NCBI GenBank assembly: GCA_951812785.1
Contig: OX638335.1
Coordinates: 1,755,653-1,819,652 of the forward strand
Direction of reading: 5' to 3'
Origin: an uncultured Gammaproteobacteria bacterium
Lineage (GTDB): Bacteria > Pseudomonadota > Gammaproteobacteria > UBA4575
DNA: 64,000 nt
Shown here: piece by piece, positions 58,878 through 64,000 of the stretch
Layout: each line of letters begins with the position of its first letter
Numbering within the stretch: position 1 is the first letter of the stretch
Program-made: the position numbers and the translations under genes
The notes under the pieces: generated by a model
Database searches by the model: none
The model's input: only the letters and a program-made list of their open reading frames with translations
What the model was told of the DNA's origin: nothing

Positions 58878-58882
58878 TGTCT

Positions 58883-59215
58883 TTATACGCAGCCAGTAGG
58901 CTTAGGTAAGCCTGCGTATTTACACGCTTGCTTTGCAGGGCCATAAGGGAATAGTTCGTATAGGTACTTACTATTGCCTTTTTCTTTGCCAAGCTTCTTG
59001 CCAATCGCCTTTGTTAAAACACGTACTGCTGGAGCAATTTGATATTCTTCATAGTACTCACGCAGAAAATTAACCACTTCCCAGTGATCTTCTGTAAGAG
59101 GAGCGCCATCCGCATCAGCCATTGCTGTTGCAAGCTCAGGTCTCCATTGATTCAAATCTGCTAAGTAACCTTCTTCGTCAGTCTCGTAACTTTGACCATC
59201 AACTTCTATTGCCAT
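58883..59215 (-). CDS. dsrC: DsrC sulfur carrier protein
   Basis: The 110-residue protein ends CKYAGLPKPTGCV, with the two conserved redox cysteines at residue 98 (Cys B) and 109 (Cys A, penultimate), spaced by 10 residues as in bona fide DsrC. This marks it as the true sulfur carrier rather than TusE/RspA. It accepts persulfide sulfur from DsrEFH and presents it to DsrAB; the resulting forms are handled by DsrMK. GGAG lies before the ATG. Confidence 0.98.
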   Translation of the reverse strand: MAIEVDGQSYETDEEGYLADLNQWRPELATAMADADGAPLTEDHWEVVNFLREYYEEYQIAPAVRVLTKAIGKKLGKEKGNSKYLYELFPYGPAKQACKYAGLPKPTGCV

Positions 59216-59295
59216 GTGTTGTATCTCCTATCGTAGTATTGCTAACCGCAAATCTAGATTCTTGCAAGTGAGCAAGAACCAATAAACTTAATGAA

Positions 59296-59604
59296 TTAAA
59301 GCCAGGCTTGGACTGACTCATGCTCCGCTGCTAAATCGACAAAGCCACTGTAATCAACTACTTTGATACCCTCTGCAACATTATTTTCACTTAATCCTCT
59401 TGCTTTAAGATCTGGGCCTAGCACGTAAAAAGAAATGTTAGCCATTGCATCAGCAACATCTTTCGAATGCTTAGTCCCTTTCATTGCACCCACAACACCG
59501 TCTTCGGTTAGTAATACCGCACTACCCGCTTTAGCTAAGCGCAAACATGACTCAAGTGAATTTTTTTCAAATGGGCTTTTATTAACTGTATGTAGCATTG
59601 CCAT
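59296..59604 (-). CDS. dsrH: DsrH sulfurtransferase subunit
   Basis: The 102-residue protein of the DsrH/TusB family has Cys20 (SLESCLRLAKAGSAVLLTEDGV), the expected position for the family cysteine. It forms the DsrEFH heterohexamer that relays sulfur to DsrC. It is 12 bp after dsrF, in order E-F-H-C. Confidence 0.96.
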   Translation of the reverse strand: MAMLHTVNKSPFEKNSLESCLRLAKAGSAVLLTEDGVVGAMKGTKHSKDVADAMANISFYVLGPDLKARGLSENNVAEGIKVVDYSGFVDLAAEHESVQAWL

Positions 59605-59616
59605 ATACTTAATCCT

Positions 59617-60036
59617 TTAAAAACTAAATACGACGTCCTGCTGATCAATCACTTCAGCAAGTTCATCACGTGACACAAGATGAATAGAGTCTTTTTCGGC
59701 CCAATCATCATCTTCATCTTCGTATTTTAAATCTTGTAAATCATCTAAAGACAATCCACGCTCATCTAGCGATTCTTTTTCGATGTAAATCTTTTTAATG
59801 TCATAGTCACCCAATGCAGAATACGTTGGAGAAAAATTCTTCATCCCAATTTCTTCAGTACTTTGGTCTTTCATTAACTGATAAACACCATCGTCTGCAA
59901 ACACAAGACTGACGTCTTGATCAAATGCTGCAGCAATTAATACAACCTCTAATGATTCAAGCGCATAAATTGTTCCGTAAGGTGTCTTACGATTCATGTA
60001 CATGAATTTTTTTACGATTTGATCACCGTCGTCCAT
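59617..60036 (-). CDS. dsrF: DsrF sulfurtransferase subunit
   Basis: The 139-residue DsrF/TusC family protein has KKFMYMNRKTPYGTIYALESLEVVLIAAAFDQDVSLVFADDGVYQL. It has no cysteine at all, in line with its structural role in DsrEFH. A very acidic stretch (KYEDEDDDW) lies near the C-terminus. Confidence 0.95.
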   Translation of the reverse strand: MDDGDQIVKKFMYMNRKTPYGTIYALESLEVVLIAAAFDQDVSLVFADDGVYQLMKDQSTEEIGMKNFSPTYSALGDYDIKKIYIEKESLDERGLSLDDLQDLKYEDEDDDWAEKDSIHLVSRDELAEVIDQQDVVFSF

Positions 60037-60063
60037 AATAAACTCCTTGCTAGTCGCCTCTAG

Positions 60064-60456
60064 TTAATCGCCAAAGACAACCATACGGTCTGCCTGAATC
60101 CCAGCTTCAATTAACTGACCTAAACCAGAAATACGAAACCCTTCTGCCACGTTATGTGAAGTTTTACCGTTACGCTTAGCTTCATCTTCATCTAACATGC
60201 CGCGACGTTGAGCAGCAGCAACACACAATACTAAATCTACGCTGTGATCTTTTGCTAGCTCGGACCATTGATTAGGTATATGACGATCATCTTGTGGGGG
60301 TACCGCAAGTGATGTGCCGTTATTTACACCATCGTGATAGAAGAAGACACGGAAAATTTCATGCCCTTTTTCTATGGCTGCCTTAGCAAACTCATATGCC
60401 GAGTCAGACGCCTGGTGTGTATACGGGCCTTCGTTAACTAAAATTCCAAATTTCAC
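60064..60456 (-). CDS. dsrE: DsrE sulfurtransferase subunit
   Basis: The 130-residue protein starts MKFGILVNEGPYTHQASDSAYEFAKAA. The sulfur-binding cysteine is Cys78 in VDLVLCVAAAQRRGM, as in Allochromatium. The start is a GTG at 60456 with AAGGGAG upstream; a longer reading into dsrB is spurious. DsrE takes up sulfur and passes it to DsrC. Confidence 0.97.
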   Translation of the reverse strand: MKFGILVNEGPYTHQASDSAYEFAKAAIEKGHEIFRVFFYHDGVNNGTSLAVPPQDDRHIPNQWSELAKDHSVDLVLCVAAAQRRGMLDEDEAKRNGKTSHNVAEGFRISGLGQLIEAGIQADRMVVFGD

Positions 60457-60472
60457 TAATAACTCCCTTATC

Positions 60473-61546
60473 TTAGAAACGAATATGGGTTGAAGAGTTA
60501 AGGCTACGACGCGCACCTCTCCAGTTATCAATGTGGAACTTAGTAAATGGAAGTCCAGTTAATTCAAAGAATCGAGGCCAACCAACACGCTCAACCCAGT
60601 CGTTAATCCTCTCCCAATCACGTGCATCGTCTTTATATGCAGTCAAAATGCGTTTAACGATCGCTGTTGCTTCAGGCCAACGTGGCGGATTGTTTGGAAT
60701 CCCTGCTGCGACCAATTTTTGGAAAGTAGGTTTTCCACGAGCATTTGAGTGATTTCCACCCACCCAAATTGCTAATTTAGAATATTCTGCATCATTAATT
60801 TGCATTGGAGGACATGGTGGGAAGCAAGCACCGCAACAGATACACTTCTTCTCATCAACCTCTAGAGAAGGCTTACCATTGACCAGTGCTGGTCTAATCG
60901 CAGCCACTGGGCAGCGCGCGACTACTGAAGGTCGCTCACATACATTCGATACTAAGTCATGATTAATTTTCGGCGGCTTAGTGTGCTGAACGTTAATCGC
61001 GATATCGCCTTGGCCACCACAGTTAATTTGGCAACAAGATGTTGTCATGTGTACGCGATTAGGCATGTTATTTTCTTTGAACTCATCAATCAGCTCATCC
61101 ATCATGGCCTTAACAACACCCGATGCATCAGTGCCTGGAATATCACAGTGCAACCAACCTTGAGTATGAGAAATCATTGCAACAGAGTTCTTAGTACCAC
61201 CAACAACAAAACCTTCTGCTTCAAGCGCATCAATCATTGGTTGTACTTTTGCTTCGTCTGACACCATGTATTCGATGTTTGATCGAATAGTGAAACGCAC
61301 ATAACCATCAGCAAATTTATCACCAATGTCGCAAAGTGTACGTAGTGTGAATACATCTAGAATTCGTTGTGTTCCTGCACGAACAGTCCAAATTTGATCA
61401 CCATTTTTTGCTACGTGTAATAAAACACCTGGACGTGGATGTTCATGATAATCCCAGTCGCCATAGTTTTTGCGCATCACTGGGTGCATATATTGGAAGC
61501 CGTCTGGGCATCCTGATTCAATAGGTGGTCGATGATCTTGTGCCAT
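60473..61546 (-). CDS. dsrB: Reverse-type dissimilatory sulfite reductase beta subunit
   Basis: The 357-residue subunit has the sirohaem-FeS region (MTTSCCQINCGGQGDIAINVQHTKPPKINHD, C-x5-C...C-x3-C pattern with CER PSVVARCP) and a ferredoxin insert with CICCGACFPPCPPM. With DsrA it forms the alpha2beta2 enzyme that oxidises persulfide to sulfite. The complete sulfur-oxidation set dsrEFH and dsrL in the operon indicates the oxidative direction. Confidence 0.97.
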   Translation of the reverse strand: MAQDHRPPIESGCPDGFQYMHPVMRKNYGDWDYHEHPRPGVLLHVAKNGDQIWTVRAGTQRILDVFTLRTLCDIGDKFADGYVRFTIRSNIEYMVSDEAKVQPMIDALEAEGFVVGGTKNSVAMISHTQGWLHCDIPGTDASGVVKAMMDELIDEFKENNMPNRVHMTTSCCQINCGGQGDIAINVQHTKPPKINHDLVSNVCERPSVVARCPVAAIRPALVNGKPSLEVDEKKCICCGACFPPCPPMQINDAEYSKLAIWVGGNHSNARGKPTFQKLVAAGIPNNPPRWPEATAIVKRILTAYKDDARDWERINDWVERVGWPRFFELTGLPFTKFHIDNWRGARRSLNSSTHIRF

Positions 61547-61641
61547 GTTTTTTCTGTCTCCGAACTAGAAGCCTGCTTTCAATATGCAGGCTTTAGTGAC
61601 TTTAAATAAACGTAAGTAAAATTCTTTCTTTGAAGTGAAGG

Positions 61642-62904
61642 TTAGCTAGCTGCTGCTTTTTCTTCTGCCTTGCGGGTGAACCACTTTTCAGCTTCTTCAT
61701 CCCAACCATCCATACGCACGTATGAACTTTGACGAGGCTCGTTAACCATATTTGGATCGACCTCAATACCAACACCTTCTAAGAAGTTAACTAAGCCGAT
61801 ACGTTCAACCATCTCACCACAACGTTCGTGCTCTAAGCCATTCTCCGCCCAGAAGTCGATAGTTTCTTCGGCCATTTCAGTCAGCTTCTCGTAATCTTCT
61901 TCAGTGTCTAGCTTCATGAATGGAACAACGACTGTGCCCATCAAGTCACCAATCTTAAGCGTACGCTTACCACCAATCAGTATTGTTGCGCCTTTATCAT
62001 CACCTGGTGAAAGTGCTTTCACCATCACGTTCATGCAATGCATACAACGAACACAGTTACGATTATCAACATCCATGGTGTCGTCATCTTTCAATGACAA
62101 TGCCTTAGTTGGGCAACGAGTAATAACGTTGTCGATCACATACTCGCGGCCTTTACGCGCGACGAATTTTTTAACTTCTTCTTGATCCACTTTCATGTCA
62201 TCGCGCCATGTGCCAATGATGGCAAAGTCAGAACGCTCAATAGCGTTCATGCAATCATTACCACAACCAGACACTTTGAACTTAAACTTGTATGGAAGTG
62301 CTGGACGATGAACGTCATCAGTAAAGTTATTAAGCAGCGTACGGTGGATTTTCATCTCATCTAGACCAGACATTTCACAACGTGCTGCACCGACACATGA
62401 CATACCCGTTCGCACACATGGGCCTGCGCCGCCCAAGTCCCAACCGTATTCATTAATTTCATCAAAGAAGTGTTGGGTGTTATCAGTAGAAGTACCGATA
62501 AACATAATGTTGCCTGTTTGGCCGTGGAATGTAACTAGACCTGAACCCCATTTTTCCCAGCTATCACCAAGTTGGCGAAGCATATCGGTTGTGTAGTAGT
62601 TACCTGCTGGCGGCTGAACGCGGAGGGTGTGAAATTCTCTAGACTCTGGGAACGAATCGCCGACTTCTGAGAAGCGAGGAATAATGCCTGATCCGTATCC
62701 GAATACACTAACGGTCCCACCTTTCCAGTAACCTTTACGTGTTTCGTATGAGTGCTCTAACTGACCTAATAAGTCATTTGCCATACCACTGATTCGCTTA
62801 TCTTCATGTTTGTCACGAAGACGTTTAAAACCTGATATGAAACTAGGCCATGGTCCATTTTCTAACTCATCAAGCATTGGGGTATCATGATGCTGGTCAG
62901 CCAT
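61642..62904 (-). CDS. dsrA: Reverse-type dissimilatory sulfite reductase alpha subunit
   Basis: The 420-residue subunit has the sirohaem-[4Fe-4S] ligand pattern CVGAARC and CGNDC, and a ferredoxin-like insert with CPTKAL and NCVRCMHCMN. It heads the operon. AGGAG precedes the ATG at 62904. The presence of dsrEFH and dsrL establishes oxidative operation; the enzyme oxidises DsrC-bound sulfur to sulfite. Confidence 0.98.
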   Translation of the reverse strand: MADQHHDTPMLDELENGPWPSFISGFKRLRDKHEDKRISGMANDLLGQLEHSYETRKGYWKGGTVSVFGYGSGIIPRFSEVGDSFPESREFHTLRVQPPAGNYYTTDMLRQLGDSWEKWGSGLVTFHGQTGNIMFIGTSTDNTQHFFDEINEYGWDLGGAGPCVRTGMSCVGAARCEMSGLDEMKIHRTLLNNFTDDVHRPALPYKFKFKVSGCGNDCMNAIERSDFAIIGTWRDDMKVDQEEVKKFVARKGREYVIDNVITRCPTKALSLKDDDTMDVDNRNCVRCMHCMNVMVKALSPGDDKGATILIGGKRTLKIGDLMGTVVVPFMKLDTEEDYEKLTEMAEETIDFWAENGLEHERCGEMVERIGLVNFLEGVGIEVDPNMVNEPRQSSYVRMDGWDEEAEKWFTRKAEEKAAAS

Positions 62905-63289
62905 TCTTTATTCTCCTATTCGCCAGTTATTTAATAACTGGGGTTGTTTTATTCCACGCGCAGAACAGCCTAATTCCACCGGCTGTTTACGGGATAGCAG
63001 TCTAGAGTTGGCGAGTAAAGATCAAAATCCTACCTATGGGGTGCGGGGGGTTAGTCAAGTTATCTCAACAGGGATATAGCAACATAAATTTTTATGATAA
63101 CCCTGCTGAATCAAATAGCCCTGAATTATATTTTATGTTTATTAATCAATAAGTTATAAATTAATTCGATATATAACATTGGCTAACTGGGCTACCTTAA
63201 ATTAATCTTAGAGTTTAGCTTCAATAATATATAAACTCAGTAAAACGTTAACCAGCTCGCAACTATTTACACCTTACAAATAAACCATC
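62905..63289. promoter_or_regulatory. Divergent regulatory region of dsrA and the dioxygenase gene
   Basis: This 385-bp region holds several palindromes. One at 62923-62941 (CCAGTTAT-TTA-ATAACTGG) lies in the dsrA leader, and AACAGCC/GGCTGTT at 62964-62987 is a second hairpin. Further upstream, CATAAATTTTTATG (63083-63096) is flanked by CAGGG and CCCTG. On the minus strand a TTGACT (rc of 63053-63058) lies before a C-rich tract (CCCCCCGCACCCC) and then TAGGAT; spacing between hexamers is 20 bp, so a sigma-70 promoter is not ideal and an activator may be needed. No gene is supported here. Confidence 0.5.
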
Positions 63290-64000
63290 ATGTATGACTT
63301 TGAATCTGACTATTCACAGTGGCGCGAACTTAAATTAAGCCATCGCACTCAACAATCTAAGCTTGAGATCGTTCCAATTGCCAACCCTAATGCCTTATCT
63401 CAATCAGAGCTTGTTAGCCTAGCCACACTTTGTCAGAACGACAATTTTGCGATTTACCGCCTGGGTCAACCTTCACTCGCCAGTAAAGCCTCTATTCGCT
63501 CCATGACCAGTCAACTAGGCATGCTTAGCCTGGATCAGAATTTATGCGCCGATAATGATAGTATTTCTTCTATAAAAATCATGGAGTTAGGACATACACG
63601 TGGGTATATTCCTTATACGGCCAATGCACTTAATTGGCATACTGACGGCTACTACAACTCGTTGCATGAGCATATCCATTCATTCCTCCTGCACTGCATA
63701 CAAAACGCTGCTAAAGGAGGAAAAAATATGCTTATTAATCATGAGCTTATATACATACAACTATATGACAAAAGCCCAGCATTAATAACAGCGCTAATGC
63801 AAGCTGATGCACTCACTATTCCCGCCAATATTGAGGGTGGTGTAGAGCGACGTTCTGCTCAAAGTGGCCCTGTGTTTTATAGAGATCCTTCAATAAACAC
63901 GCTACAAATGCGTTATACCGCGAGATCTCGCAGCATTGAGTGGAAACAAGACACCGTTCTGCTACGCGCGGTTAACATGATTGAAGAATTACTTTCAGAT
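63290..64000 (+). CDS. TauD/TfdA-type Fe(II)/2-oxoglutarate dioxygenase (3' end cut)
   Basis: The 237 residues to the window edge have the iron-binding H-x-D in LNWHTDGYYNSLHEH (His about 117, Asp about 119), with YRLGQPSLASK and IEGGVERRSAQSGPVF following. It belongs to the TauD/TfdA/gamma-butyrobetaine dioxygenase family. The C-terminal His and Arg ligands lie outside or at the window edge. It is divergent from dsrA, so it may share regulation. The substrate could be a sulfonate but is not shown. Confidence 0.85.
   Translation, partial: MYDFESDYSQWRELKLSHRTQQSKLEIVPIANPNALSQSELVSLATLCQNDNFAIYRLGQPSLASKASIRSMTSQLGMLSLDQNLCADNDSISSIKIMELGHTRGYIPYTANALNWHTDGYYNSLHEHIHSFLLHCIQNAAKGGKNMLINHELIYIQLYDKSPALITALMQADALTIPANIEGGVERRSAQSGPVFYRDPSINTLQMRYTARSRSIEWKQDTVLLRAVNMIEELLSD

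Noticed and set aside
58735-59004. Open frame of 89 codons overlapping dsrC
   Set aside because: It lies in another frame of dsrC and runs through the hairpin region; no ribosome site and no recognisable protein.

Overview
The window is chromosomal DNA of a low-GC gammaproteobacterial sulfur oxidiser. The evidence is a reverse-type dissimilatory sulfite reductase (dsr) operon on the minus strand at the right end, and several gene neighbourhoods in their usual gammaproteobacterial order: bamD|rluD-pgeF-clpB, pilBCD-coaE-zapD|nudix-argJ-secA, dciA|lpxC-ftsZ...mraZ, rnpB, and rsmI|lpoA-yraN-diaA. Genus cannot be set from sequence alone. The dsr layout, base composition and several decayed genes would fit a thiotrophic lineage of the SUP05/Thioglobus type or another sulfur-oxidising symbiont, but that is inference.

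Layout, left to right. 1-2213: a truncated AI-2E/PerM permease, a LysR regulator and a DUF4124 protein. 2328-5698: proS, then an orphan periplasmic ligand-binding protein with a hairpin leader and a strong terminator. 5756-6542: a broken short-chain dehydrogenase. 6544-11811: clpB (with a heat-shock promoter), pgeF, rluD and divergent bamD. 11814-13454: nadE. 13761-19273: a type IV pilus locus (pilA, tfpZ-like, pilB, pilC, pilD). 19285-28155: coaE, zapD, Nudix-ThiE fusion, argJ, secA, M23 peptidase, dciA, lpxC. 28323-45727: the complete division and cell wall (dcw) cluster from ftsZ back to mraZ, with a promoter and MraZ boxes. 45972-46330: RNase P RNA. 46398-51418: broken rsmI, then lpoA, yraN, diaA and a GlcD-type FAD oxidase. 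51415-51651: an unknown small membrane protein. 51836-62904: dsrABEFHCMKLJOP. 63290-end: a truncated TauD/TfdA-type dioxygenase.

The dsr genes form one transcription unit for oxidising stored or intracellular sulfur. DsrEFH passes sulfur to DsrC, DsrAB oxidises the sulfane sulfur to sulfite, DsrL supplies the electron and sulfur link, and DsrMKJOP connects DsrC to the quinone pool. dsrN, dsrR and dsrS do not follow dsrP here. Three structured elements sit in and around the operon: a 23-bp perfect inverted repeat between dsrK and dsrL, a pair of hairpins between dsrC and dsrM, and palindromes upstream of dsrA.

The most unusual signal is clustered gene damage in an otherwise compact, intact genome segment. 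Short internal deletions, mostly out of frame, affect the SDR gene, pilC and rsmI, and probably (in frame) pilB. A nonsense codon lies in rsmI. Both pilA and pilC carry an A6 tract exactly one A short of the reading frame expected for the family. This points to decaying or phase-variable type IV pili, slippage-dependent expression, or local assembly error; the sequence alone cannot decide. A 10-bp repeat in five exact tandem copies lies upstream of pilA.
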